Assembly: GCA_022819645.1 (NCBI GenBank)
Contig: JAJEGU010000003.1
Location: forward strand, 1-64,000
Length of the DNA: 64,000 nucleotides
Reading direction: 5' to 3'
Origin: Pseudomonadales bacterium
Lineage (GTDB): Bacteria > Pseudomonadota > Gammaproteobacteria > Pseudomonadales > Pseudohongiellaceae
Part shown: positions 1 to 8,600 of the stretch, in pieces
Layout: each line of letters begins with the position of its first letter
Position numbering within the stretch: position 1 is the stretch's first letter
Notes under the pieces: generated by a model
The model's database searches: none
Told to the model about the DNA's origin: nothing
Seen by the model: only the letters and a program-made list of their open reading frames with translations
Position numbers and translations under genes: made by a program

Positions 1-1164
1 GCGGATCAGTGGCGCGAAATAGCGCCGGGCGGCTTCGGTGATATGGAAGCCGTCTTCGCTGATGTACTCCCCGGGCATCTTCTTTTCCACATTGGCCACA
101 TCCGCCAGCGGGGCTTCGCCGATGCTCCAGGAGTACTCCGGTCCCGAGCCGCGCACAATGGCGGGCATGACCGCGTTCTTGCCCGCCATGGCGAATTCCA
201 CCGCCGCCTTGCCCACAGCGTAGGCCTGCTCCACGTCAGTCGCCGAGGCGATGTGGCGGGCGGCGCGCTGCAGGTAGTCGGCCACCGCCCAGTGGTACTT
301 GTAGCCAAGCTCCCTCTTGACCAGTTCCGCGATCAGCGGCGCCACGCCGCCAAGCTGGGCATGGCCGAAGGCGTCGGCGCCGCCGGCTTCGGACAGGAAC
401 TTGCCATCGGGGCCCCTGACTCCTTCGGAAACCACAATGGCGCAGTAGCCGTGTTCTTCCACGCAGCCCCTGACCTTGTCCAGAAAGCGGTCGCGGTCGA
501 ATATGACTTCCGGAAAGAGAATGACATGGGGCGGGTCGCCAGCGGCTTCGCTCGCCAGACCCGCGGCGCCGGCGATCCAGCCGGCATGGCGGCCCATGAC
601 TTCCATGACGAAAACCCTGGTGGAGGATTCGCACATGGAGGCCACATCGAGGCCGGCTTCGCGAATCGACACGGCGACGTATTTCGCCACCGAGCCGAAG
701 CCCGGGCAGTTGTCGGTAACGGGCAGATCGTTATCCACGGTCTTGGGCACGCCGATGCAGGTGATGGGAAAGCCCCGCTCGATGCTCAGTTGCGCGATCT
801 TGTTGGCGGTATCCTGGGAATCGCCGCCGCCGTTGTAGAGAAAGTAGCGGATATCGTGGGCCTGGAACACTTCAAGCAGCCGGTCGTACTCCCTGGTGTT
901 CTCGCGGTAGGATTTCAGCTTGTAGCGGCAGGAACCGAACGCCCCTGCCGGGGTATGCCGCAGGGCGGCAATGGCTTCCGCCGATTCCAGGCCGGTATCG
1001 ATCAACTCCTCGTTCAGCGCCCCGATGATCCCATTGCGCCCGGCCAACACCGTGCCGATCCGCTCCGGAAACTTGCGCGCGGTTTCAATCACCCCGCAGG
1101 CGCTGGCATTGATCACGGCGGTAACCCCGCCAGACTGGGCATAAAACAGATTGGCCTTGCTCAT
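1..1164 (-). CDS. pfp: Pyrophosphate-type 6-phosphofructokinase, C-terminus cut by window edge
   Basis: The frame opens at an ATG at 1164 (MSKANLFYAQSGGVTAVINA) and stays open to base 1, giving 388 codons without a stop, so the last residues lie outside the window. The protein phosphorylates fructose 6-phosphate in the cytoplasm. The N-terminal SGG loop, NGGGDSQDT and GVPKTVDNDL are phosphofructokinase signatures. The Lys in PKTVDND, where ATP-dependent enzymes have Gly (PGTIDND), marks the pyrophosphate-using type, and the NGGGDS context resembles methylotroph PPi-PFKs as I recall them. The gene diverges from ubiX across about 250 bp. An ATP-dependent relative is possible but less likely given the Lys. 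Confidence 0.9.
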   Translation of the reverse strand, partial: MSKANLFYAQSGGVTAVINASACGVIETARKFPERIGTVLAGRNGIIGALNEELIDTGLESAEAIAALRHTPAGAFGSCRYKLKSYRENTREYDRLLEVFQAHDIRYFLYNGGGDSQDTANKIAQLSIERGFPITCIGVPKTVDNDLPVTDNCPGFGSVAKYVAVSIREAGLDVASMCESSTRVFVMEVMGRHAGWIAGAAGLASEAAGDPPHVILFPEVIFDRDRFLDKVRGCVEEHGYCAIVVSEGVRGPDGKFLSEAGGADAFGHAQLGGVAPLIAELVKRELGYKYHWAVADYLQRAARHIASATDVEQAYAVGKAAVEFAMAGKNAVMPAIVRGSGPEYSWSIGEAPLADVANVEKKMPGEYISEDGFHITEAARRYFAPLIR

Positions 1165-1285
1165 GAGAATTCCGCAGCTCACCAGGACGGGCGGCAATAT
1201 GTGCCATCAATCCCCACAGGTCAAGCGCCTCCGGGCCAGGCAAGCCGCTTTGGTCGAAAGCCCGGTCAATCCATTCTTCCGAAAA

Positions 1286-1328
1286 TTGCAAAACCTGCGC
1301 TGGAAACGTTGCAAAACCTGCGGTGGAA
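1286..1328. repeat. Tandem pair of 20-bp direct repeats, period 23 bp
   Basis: TTGCAAAACCTGCGCTGGAA at 1286-1305 is repeated with one mismatch at 1309-1328, in the intergenic region between the divergent pfp and ubiX genes. A tandem site of this kind could be a regulator binding site or simple slippage. The rest of 1165-1415 holds nothing I recognise. Confidence 0.6.
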
Positions 1329-1415
1329 GACAGGCTGGGCGGCCAGGATCTGATCGTCGGTTGCCTGTGGGGGCGGGTGGTGCAAGAATGCCGCTGTTCT
1401 GGAGCGGGTGGCCTG

Positions 1416-1994
1416 ATGCGAATCATCATTGGCATGTCGGGGGCGAGCGGTGTGATTTACGGCGTTCGGCTATTGCAGGTATTGCGCGAGGATGCGGCGA
1501 TTGAAACGCATCTGGTGGCGACGGATGCGGCCCGGCTCAATCTTTCCCTGGAAACCGATTACAGCTTTGACGAAGTCAAGGCCCTGGCCGACCACCACCA
1601 CTCCAGCAAGGACATCTCCGCGAGCATCGCCAGCGGCTCGTTCCGCACCGACGGCATGATCGTCGCGCCTTGCTCCATCCGCACGCTTTCCGCCATCGCC
1701 CACTGTCACTCCGGGTCGCTCATCAGCCGCGCCGCCGATGTCACCCTCAAGGAATGCCGTCGCCTCGTCCTCGTGCCGCGGGAAACTCCGCTGCACGCGG
1801 GACATTGCGAAACCCTGCTCAAGGCCGCCCGAATCGGCGCCATTCTCGCCCCGCCCATGCCGGCCCACTATATCCGCCCCCAATCGGTGGAAGACCTCGT
1901 GGACCATCACGTGGGCCGCATCCTCGACCTGTTCGGCTTGGAAACCAGCCTCGTCCACCGCTGGGAAAAGTCGAGCCAGGAGGCTGCGCCGTAG
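1416..1994 (+). CDS. ubiX: Flavin prenyltransferase UbiX
   Basis: 192 residues, the usual size. UbiX joins dimethylallyl phosphate to reduced FMN to make the prenylated flavin cofactor of the decarboxylase UbiD in ubiquinone synthesis. The N-terminus MRIIIGMSGASGVIYGVRLL is the classic flavoprotein loop, and VAPCSIRTLSAIA and LVPRETPLH are conserved family blocks. A longer frame begins at 1323, but the ATG at 1416 places the SGASG loop at the normal position and GGAG lies 11 bp upstream. The last codons (QEAAP, stop TAG) lie inside a copy of the 167-bp palindromic repeat, so the native C-terminus was probably altered when the repeat arrived. Confidence 0.93.
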   Translation: MRIIIGMSGASGVIYGVRLLQVLREDAAIETHLVATDAARLNLSLETDYSFDEVKALADHHHSSKDISASIASGSFRTDGMIVAPCSIRTLSAIAHCHSGSLISRAADVTLKECRRLVLVPRETPLHAGHCETLLKAARIGAILAPPMPAHYIRPQSVEDLVDHHVGRILDLFGLETSLVHRWEKSSQEAAP

Positions 1995-2139
1995 GAATTC
2001 GCGAAAGCGAAAATTCGCTATCGCCGCGCCCCTGGCTGATCGATTGAGGCGAATATTGGTGGATATGCAACGAAATCGAGCGGCCAGGGGCGTGGATGAG
2101 AGCGGATTTGCAGCCGTGAATTCCTGTGGCGCAGCCTCC
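1978..2139. repeat. 167-bp palindromic element, copy 1 (orientation B)
   Basis: Left end AGGAGGCTGCGCCGTAGGAA, right end TTCCTGTGGCGCAGCCTCC, which form an inverted pair. Inner arms GCCCCTGGC...GCCAGGGGC flank a conserved core containing GAGGCGAATATTGG. It sits between the convergent ubiX and rfbB genes and supplies the ubiX stop codon. In this orientation the arm with GCGAAAGCGAAAATTCGC comes first. Confidence 0.9.
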
Positions 2140-2180
2140 CAAGAGCCCGGATTGCCATAATCTGCCGGGACTGTGCGGCC

Positions 2181-3221
<1,041 letters not shown>

Positions 3222-3300
3222 GGCCGGGCGGACCGGACGCCTGCCGCTTCCAGCCGGGCAGCGCTGTGGCGGCGAGGGGGTGGGAAGTTCCCGCACGCAA

Positions 3301-4197
3301 TCATCTTGCAGCTTCCTGTCTGGCGATAGCCCGAATGACCCCGTTCAACGCCTCGCGCCAGTCGCCTTCGGGCAGGTCGAATTCCCTCAGGGCCCGGCCA
3401 CGGTCCATCGCGCTGTATGCCGGGCGGCGGGCGGCGGTGGGATAATCCGCAGTGGCAAGGGGCCTGACGCGAATCTCTTTTCGCAACAAGCCCGCGGCCA
3501 GCCCCTGCCGCTGGATTTCCCGGGCGAAGCCATACCAACTGGTTTCTCCGCCATCGTTCCAATGATACAGGCCGGCGCCAGCCTGCCGGGAAAGCATACG
3601 CCACATCAGCCCGGCGAGAGAATGCGCGGAAGTCGGGCAGCCGGTCTGGTCGCTGACCACGGCGACCTCGTCCCGTTCGGCCAGCAGCCCCAGCATGGTT
3701 TTCACGAAATTGTGGCCGAATTCGGAGTACAGCCAGGAAGTGCGCAGGATGACGCTCTGCCCCGTGGGCAGTTTTGCGACTTCCCGCTCGCCGGCTAGCT
3801 TGCTTGCGCCATACGCGCCGAGTGGCGCGGTTGCATCCCCCGGCGCATAGGGCCTTGGCGATTTTCCGTCGAAAACGAAATCCGTGGAAACGTGAATCAG
3901 CCGCGCTTGCCGCCCGCCGCACCAGCGGGCAAGATTCGCCGCGCCGGTGGCGTTGCTGCGCCGGGCCCGGGCAGGCTCTCTTTCGGCCCGCTCCACCGCT
4001 GTCCAGGCGGCGGTATTGATGATGCAATCCGGGGAGATTTCATCCAGTACGGCTTTTACCTGCGCCCCATCGCCGATATCGAGTTCGTCGCGGGACAGAT
4101 ACACGGCTTGCCAACCCGAAGGAGCGTCCGACAGTTCCAGGCATTGGGCCAACTGGCTTGCTGCGCCGGTGACGAGGACGGTTCGGGTCATGGCCAT
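3301..4197 (-). CDS. rfbD: dTDP-4-dehydrorhamnose reductase
   Basis: 298 residues. It reduces dTDP-4-keto-L-rhamnose to dTDP-L-rhamnose, the final step. Features: N-terminal VTGAASQLAQ loop, HVSTDFVFDG, and the catalytic YGASK motif. The loop departs from the usual TGxxGQLG, with Ser and Ala where Gly is common, but the rest of the protein is a standard RmlD. Two close ATGs are possible (4197, MAMTRTV; 4191, MTRTV). The gene follows rfbC after 49 bp and precedes rfbB. Confidence 0.93.
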   Translation of the reverse strand: MAMTRTVLVTGAASQLAQCLELSDAPSGWQAVYLSRDELDIGDGAQVKAVLDEISPDCIINTAAWTAVERAEREPARARRSNATGAANLARWCGGRQARLIHVSTDFVFDGKSPRPYAPGDATAPLGAYGASKLAGEREVAKLPTGQSVILRTSWLYSEFGHNFVKTMLGLLAERDEVAVVSDQTGCPTSAHSLAGLMWRMLSRQAGAGLYHWNDGGETSWYGFAREIQRQGLAAGLLRKEIRVRPLATADYPTAARRPAYSAMDRGRALREFDLPEGDWREALNGVIRAIARQEAAR

Positions 4198-4246
4198 GGC
4201 TTCATTTTCCGGCGGAGCGCCTGGGTCAGCGGCGAGGAAAACCGCC

Positions 4247-4792
4247 TCAATGCGGCAGTGGCGCCTCGGCAAGCCGGGGCGCCTTGCGGTCGCGTTCGGA
4301 AAGAACCGGCTCGACAGACTGCGTCGGCCATTCGATACCGATTGCCGGGTCGTTCCAGCACAGGCTGTGGTCGTCTTCCGGATGATAGTATTCGGTGCAC
4401 TTGTAGCACAGGTCGGCGCTTTCGCTGAGTACATAGAAGCCGTGGGCAAAACCCGGCGGAATCCATAACTGGCGGCGGTTGTCCTCGCTCAGCGGCGCGC
4501 CGAACCAGTGGCCGAAAGTGGCGGACTGATGGCGCAGGTCCACCGCTACATCGAACACCTCGCCCCGCACCACCCGCACGAGCTTGCCCTGGGGATACCG
4601 CAACTGATAATGCATCCCCCGCAGGGTTCCGAGCACCGAGCGGCTGTGGTTGTCCTGTACGAAGTGGTGGGGAATGCCGTGTTCGGTGAAGAAGGACTCG
4701 CGCCAGGTTTCCATGAAGAAACCCCGGTCATCGCCGTGAACCGTGGGTTCCAGCAGGAGCAGCCCGGGAATCGGCGTGCCGGTGCTTTTCAT
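4247..4792 (-). CDS. rfbC: dTDP-4-dehydrorhamnose 3,5-epimerase
   Basis: 181 residues, the usual length. Cupin-fold epimerase that acts at C3 and C5 of dTDP-4-keto-6-deoxyglucose. Family blocks seen: DDRGFFMETWR near the N-terminus, QDNHSRSVLGTLRGMHYQ with the catalytic His, LVRVVRGEVFDVAVDLR, and IPPGFAHGFYVLSE. The start ATG overlaps the rfbA stop codon by one base (TGATG), so translation is probably coupled. Confidence 0.96.
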   Translation of the reverse strand: MKSTGTPIPGLLLLEPTVHGDDRGFFMETWRESFFTEHGIPHHFVQDNHSRSVLGTLRGMHYQLRYPQGKLVRVVRGEVFDVAVDLRHQSATFGHWFGAPLSEDNRRQLWIPPGFAHGFYVLSESADLCYKCTEYYHPEDDHSLCWNDPAIGIEWPTQSVEPVLSERDRKAPRLAEAPLPH

Positions 4793-5664
4793 CAGGACTC
4801 GTTCAGCAAGGCCAGCAGATACTGGCCGTAGCCGCTGTTGATATGGTCTTCGGCGAGGCGCTCGAACTGGGCGTCGTCGATGAATCCCCGGCGCCAGGCG
4901 ATTTCCTCCGGGCAGCCGATTTTCAGGCCCTGGCGATCTTCGAGCACGCGGATGAAGTTGGCCGCGTCCAGCAGCGACTGGGTGGTGCCGGTATCGAGCC
5001 AGGCCGTGCCGCGGTCGAACAACTCCACCTGCAATTCTCCCCGTTGCAGATAGATCCGGTTGACATCGGTGATTTCCAGCTCGCCCCGGGCGGACGGGCG
5101 GATGGATTTCGCCACATCCACCACCTGATTGTCGTACATGTAGAGCCCGGTCACGGCGTAATGGGACTTGGGTCTGGCCGGTTTTTCCTCCAGGTCCACG
5201 GCGCGGTTGTCGTCATCGAGCACCACCACGCCGTAGCGTTCCGGATCCTGCACATAATAGGCGAAAATGCTGGCGCCATTGTCCTGGGCCACGGCATTGG
5301 TCAGGGTGTCTTCGATCCGGTTGCCGTAGAAGATGTTGTCGCCAAGAATCAGGCAGACGCGACTGTCGCCGATGAATTCCTCGCCGATGAGAAATGCCTG
5401 GGCGAGGCCTTCCGGGCGCGGCTGTTCGGCATAGCGGATGGAGACGCCCCAGCCGCTGCCGTCGCCGAGCAGGCGGTGGAAGCCGGCATGGTCCCTGGGC
5501 GTGGTGATGACGAGGATGTCGCGAATGCCCGATTGCAGCAGGGTCGACAGCGGATAGTAGATCATCGGTTTGTCGTAAATCGGCAGCAACTGTTTGCTGA
5601 TGGTGGTGGTGATGGGGTACAGCCTGCTGCCCGCGCCGCCCGCCAGAATGATGCCCTTGGTCAT
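4792..5664 (-). CDS. rfbA: Glucose-1-phosphate thymidylyltransferase
   Basis: 290 residues. It makes dTDP-glucose from glucose 1-phosphate and dTTP, the entry step and usual feedback-control point of rhamnose synthesis. The nucleotidyltransferase signature [20 protein letters not shown] is followed by [12 protein letters not shown], and ILGDNIFYG holds the metal-binding Asp. A long upstream extension of the frame is a by-product of high GC; the ATG at 5664 is correct by family alignment. Two bp separate it from the upstream epimerase gene. Confidence 0.97.
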   Translation of the reverse strand: MTKGIILAGGAGSRLYPITTTISKQLLPIYDKPMIYYPLSTLLQSGIRDILVITTPRDHAGFHRLLGDGSGWGVSIRYAEQPRPEGLAQAFLIGEEFIGDSRVCLILGDNIFYGNRIEDTLTNAVAQDNGASIFAYYVQDPERYGVVVLDDDNRAVDLEEKPARPKSHYAVTGLYMYDNQVVDVAKSIRPSARGELEITDVNRIYLQRGELQVELFDRGTAWLDTGTTQSLLDAANFIRVLEDRQGLKIGCPEEIAWRRGFIDDAQFERLAEDHINSGYGQYLLALLNES

Positions 5665-5666
5665 TG

Positions 5667-6662
5667 TCACTCCCTTGTGGCGGCTTGGTGTCCGGTCAGT
5701 TCCTGGATGATTTCCGGCAAATTCGCGTACAGGTCGCCAGCGGGTTGGAAATCCAGCGCCTGGTAAATGTCCCGGGACGGCCAGATTCGCTCGCTCGTCA
5801 TGTTGCGCCAGGTTTGCAGGCCCGATTCGGCGGATTTCCAGCCGGCAAGGCGACCGAATTGCAATAGCGCGGCCGCGGCGAAGAATACCACAGCGGGGGT
5901 GCGCCAGCGGGGCGGATTTCGGCCCAGGGCCTTGTAGATGGCCTGCTCGATGGCATGGGCGCGATAGTCCCGCGAATCGGTCAGCAGCCAGCATCGTCCC
6001 GCCGCTTCCGGTCTTTGCCGGGAAAGCATCGCGGCGCGGCAAACATCATCGACTCCGGCCAGCGAGAAGCGGCTATCCAGCCGGGGCAGGGGCGGCAGCC
6101 GCCGGGCATGGATGAGATGGATGAGGCGAGCGATTCCGCCTTTCATGCCAGCCCCGTAGACCGGAGCGGGGCGCAGGATCGTGGTTTGCATGCCATCCCT
6201 GTCATTTGCTTCGAGTACCAGCCGCTCGGCAAGCCATTTGCTGCGGGCATAGTCTCCCGGTCGCGAGTGCGAATTCTGCCCGTCAAGTTCCGCAGCCAGC
6301 GCGCTGCTGACAAATATCAGGCTTTGCGCGCCGGCATTGCGGGCGGCTTCCAGCAGATTGCGCGTTCCTTCCACGTTGACCCGCATGGCGCCTGGGTCGC
6401 GCCGGTTCGCGGTGCGGGCGATTCCCGCCAGATGAAATACGGCCTGTACCCCGGCACAGGCTTTCTCCAGCACCTTGCGGTTGAGTATATCCCCGGGAAA
6501 GTGGGTGTCCCATGTGGGAGGCGAGTGGGTGTCCGGTGTGGGGAGGGATCGGGAAAACGCCCGCACGGCATAGCCCGCCGCTTGTAAATGGCGGCACAGA
6601 TGGCGGCCGATAAAGCCGCTGGCGCCGGTAACGAGCGCCTCCGGTTGGCGGCTCACAGCCAC
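5667..6662 (-). CDS. NAD-dependent sugar epimerase/dehydratase (extended SDR)
   Basis: 331 residues. NAD-binding loop [16 protein letters not shown] at the N-terminus, [22 protein letters not shown], and YARSKWLAE as the Tyr-xxx-Lys site. It resembles the WbpV/GalE-like enzymes encoded beside polysaccharide glycosyltransferases. The C-terminal part has a hydrophobic stretch ([13 protein letters not shown]) that may touch the membrane. The start overlaps the glycosyltransferase gene by 10 bp. Near residue 45 an in-frame 24-bp tandem duplication (6501-6548) inserts two DTH-containing units that I would not expect in the fold. Substrate unknown. Confidence 0.85.
   Translation of the reverse strand: MAVSRQPEALVTGASGFIGRHLCRHLQAAGYAVRAFSRSLPTPDTHSPPTWDTHFPGDILNRKVLEKACAGVQAVFHLAGIARTANRRDPGAMRVNVEGTRNLLEAARNAGAQSLIFVSSALAAELDGQNSHSRPGDYARSKWLAERLVLEANDRDGMQTTILRPAPVYGAGMKGGIARLIHLIHARRLPPLPRLDSRFSLAGVDDVCRAAMLSRQRPEAAGRCWLLTDSRDYRAHAIEQAIYKALGRNPPRWRTPAVVFFAAAALLQFGRLAGWKSAESGLQTWRNMTSERIWPSRDIYQALDFQPAGDLYANLPEIIQELTGHQAATRE
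6501..6548. repeat. In-frame 24-bp tandem duplication carrying GTGGGTGTCC
   Basis: Two imperfect 24-bp units both begin GTGGGTGTCC (6501 and 6525). On the minus strand they encode TPDTHSPP and TWDTHFPG in the SDR epimerase gene. The first unit contains TGGGTGTCCCATGT, whose reverse complement is shared with the hairpin at 32205-32219. Confidence 0.7.
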
Positions 6663-7534
6663 TTCCAGCCATGCCGGTGGAAGAAACGCCAGGCGGAGCG
6701 GCAGAACAGGAGGATATGCCGCAAGCCCTTTCCGGCCGCGCCACCGCCCCCATGGCGAATTCGCATGGCCGGCAGATGCGCGAGGCGGCCCACTCGCCCA
6801 AGCCGCAGGGACAGGTCGAAGTCTTCAAAGTAGAGAAAGAAGCCCTCGTCGAAACCGCCGATTTCACCAAGGGCATCGCTGCGGCACAGCATGCAGCAGC
6901 CACTGGCGATGGGAATTCCGCTGCTTGGCCGGTCGCCGGGCAAGTCGCGCATCTCGTATTCCGCCAGGCTGCGGGCAAAGGGCGCCCGCAGGAACGCCGG
7001 CGCAAAGCCGCGCAGAAACAGCAGCAGCAGTGAGGGGTAGCGCTTGCACAGGTATTGCGGCTCGCCGTTCCTGCTTGCCGCAGGGCTGACAAGCACGGCC
7101 TGCGGATTTTCATTCAGATAAGCGAGGCCCACCGCCAGGGCGTCCGGGTCGAACTCCACATCGGGATTGAGCAGCAGGCAGTATTCGGGGCGGGTTTCAG
7201 AACCGTCTTCGCAGCCGTCTCGGGAATGGAATTGGCGTATGGCCAGATTATGGGCTGCGCCATAGCCGATGTTGCCATGACCATGCAGCAGCCGCAATTC
7301 GCAGCCGCTCGGTAGCGAGGATGCGGCAAGCTCCCGCATGCCCCCGGGCGAAAACTGTTCCTGGTTGGGCTCTCCATCCACACTGTTGTCGATGATCGAG
7401 ATGCTTACCTGTTCCAGCGGCAGTTTCGCCCGAGCCCGCTCACAAGCGAAGGCCAGGGATTCGAGCAGGCCCAGTAGCTGCCTGCGGGGAGTGTGGAAAC
7501 TGACAATCGAAACCCCTAGTGCGAAGCCTGACAT
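6653..7534 (-). CDS. Glycosyltransferase family 2, probable rhamnosyltransferase
   Basis: 293 residues, GT-A fold. N-terminal LGVSIVSFHTPRRQL is the usual first strand, LLNPDVEFDPDAL carries the metal-binding acidic motif, and GGFDEGFFLYFEDFDLSLRL is the acceptor-side ED motif typical of WbbL/RfbF-type rhamnosyltransferases. It is first in the operon that makes dTDP-rhamnose, which supports rhamnose as donor, though the acceptor is unknown. The ATG at 7534 is only 8 bp from a 167-bp palindromic element, so the leader and perhaps the promoter lie in the repeat. Confidence 0.85.
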   Translation of the reverse strand: MSGFALGVSIVSFHTPRRQLLGLLESLAFACERARAKLPLEQVSISIIDNSVDGEPNQEQFSPGGMRELAASSLPSGCELRLLHGHGNIGYGAAHNLAIRQFHSRDGCEDGSETRPEYCLLLNPDVEFDPDALAVGLAYLNENPQAVLVSPAASRNGEPQYLCKRYPSLLLLFLRGFAPAFLRAPFARSLAEYEMRDLPGDRPSSGIPIASGCCMLCRSDALGEIGGFDEGFFLYFEDFDLSLRLGRVGRLAHLPAMRIRHGGGGAAGKGLRHILLFCRSAWRFFHRHGWKWL

Positions 7535-7542
7535 TCAGCACA

Positions 7543-7709
7543 CTAGGAGGCTGCGCCGTAGGAATTCACGGCTGCAAATCCGCTCCCGTCCACGCCCCTG
7601 GCCGCTCGATTTCGTTGCATATTCACCAATATTCGCCTCAATCGACCGGCCAGGGGCGCGGCGATAGCGAATTCTCGCTTTCGCGAATTCCTACGGCGCA
7701 GCCTCCTAG
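7543..7709. repeat. 167-bp palindromic element, copy 2 (orientation A)
   Basis: Complete copy running from CTAG to CTAG. Left end CTAGGAGGCTGCGCCGTAGG, right end CCTACGGCGCAGCCTCCTAG, a perfect inverted pair. The variant GGCTGCGCC is matched by GGCGCAGCC at the other end, whereas other copies have GCCTGCGCC and GGCGCAGGC. Lies between two minus-strand genes. Confidence 0.93.
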
Positions 7710-7712
7710 GGC

Positions 7713-8483
7713 CTAGTCAATCTCGACGAGGCGATCCCCGAAGGGGGTGGAAACCACGCGCATGCCGGGAGGCACCTGGGCCGGGTCAATGCGGCGCGGG
7801 CGGAATCGCGGCGCGGAGGGAACGTCCTGGCCGAGGGCTTCGGCCCGCAGGCGGGCGAATGGGTTGTTCGGGTCCCGCGCCAAATCTTCCGCCGCCTCCT
7901 TGGCCTCGGCCTCGAGATCCGGGTCCTGTTCCATCAACTCCTCTTCCTGATCGAGAGCGACGAGAAATTGCTCGGGCAAAGGTGCCGGACGCAGGGAAAG
8001 CCAGGCGACATTGGCGCCTGCCTCGCAGCTTACTCCGGAGTCGGCGGCTTCCACGCAATTGCTGCCATCGGGATACTGGATCGAAACCCGGCCCTTTTCG
8101 CTGGAAATGATGTGGAACTGCCCGTAGCCCGGGATCGAAGTCTCGCCATCCGCTTCCAGGGGCACGGCAAGGGTTTCGCCGCTGCGATGATTGAGCACCA
8201 CCCGGCGCTGGTCGCCGATGCGCGATGCGCCCACGAGGGTGAATTCAGGTTCGGTGGGGGAAATGGCGGGCGCATCATCGCCGGCACCGGCGGGATTGCC
8301 GCGCTGGCTGTTGGCGGAAACCGTGCGCTCCACGTCTTCGAACAACTCAAGCTCCTGGGCGCCGGACGGGGTGCTCAAGGCGAGCAATACAGCGAGGCTG
8401 GGCCAAAGATCCCATAAGGTGACCGGGCTTGCTGTGCGAGCCTCAGCCCGATTTCGCCGCGCCTTTCTCAATAGTCCTGTCAT
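7713..8483 (-). CDS. Uncharacterised protein with N-terminal membrane/signal segment
   Basis: 256 residues; I do not recognise the family. A basic N-terminus (RKARRNRAEAR) is followed by a hydrophobic stretch (LWPSLAVLLALS) ending at SGAQE, consistent with a signal peptide and export. The mature part begins acidic, then has a beta-rich region (FTLVGASRIGDQRRVVLNH) containing two Cys (NCVEAADSGVSCEAG) that could form a disulphide, and ends with a Pro-rich segment. An acidic stretch (EEELMEQDPDLEAEAKEAAE) suggests a short helix. It could be an accessory envelope protein. The start is not certain and no strong ribosome site is visible. Confidence 0.6.
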   Translation of the reverse strand: MTGLLRKARRNRAEARTASPVTLWDLWPSLAVLLALSTPSGAQELELFEDVERTVSANSQRGNPAGAGDDAPAISPTEPEFTLVGASRIGDQRRVVLNHRSGETLAVPLEADGETSIPGYGQFHIISSEKGRVSIQYPDGSNCVEAADSGVSCEAGANVAWLSLRPAPLPEQFLVALDQEEELMEQDPDLEAEAKEAAEDLARDPNNPFARLRAEALGQDVPSAPRFRPRRIDPAQVPPGMRVVSTPFGDRLVEID

Positions 8484-8546
8484 TGGAAAATACCTGCGCC
8501 GTTCCTGGAAACTCGTGCGACTGCTGCAAACTTATACGATTAGGGA

Positions 8547-8565
8547 AGCTCTGATCAAGTCAGAG
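8547..8565. repeat. Hairpin module AGCTCTGATCAAGTCAGAG
   Basis: CTCTGA and TCAGAG form a 6-bp stem around TCAAG. The same 19 bases recur at 43632-43650. It is followed by AATAC, matching the AGAGAATA tail of the hairpin modules at 16189 and 43671. It lies in the gap between the unknown gene (start 8483) and the methyltransferase gene end. Confidence 0.7.
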
Positions 8566-8600
8566 AATACTTAGTCGCGCCAAACCTGTTTTCGGTTCGC

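Noticed and set aside
43..1353. Long plus-strand frame of 436 codons opposite pfp
   Set aside because: It mirrors the phosphofructokinase gene and has His/Gly/Arg-rich composition without any family feature; the minus strand codes for a clear enzyme.
1085..1435. Short minus-strand frame upstream of pfp
   Set aside because: Overlaps the pfp start in another frame and covers the ubiX leader; no similarity recognised.
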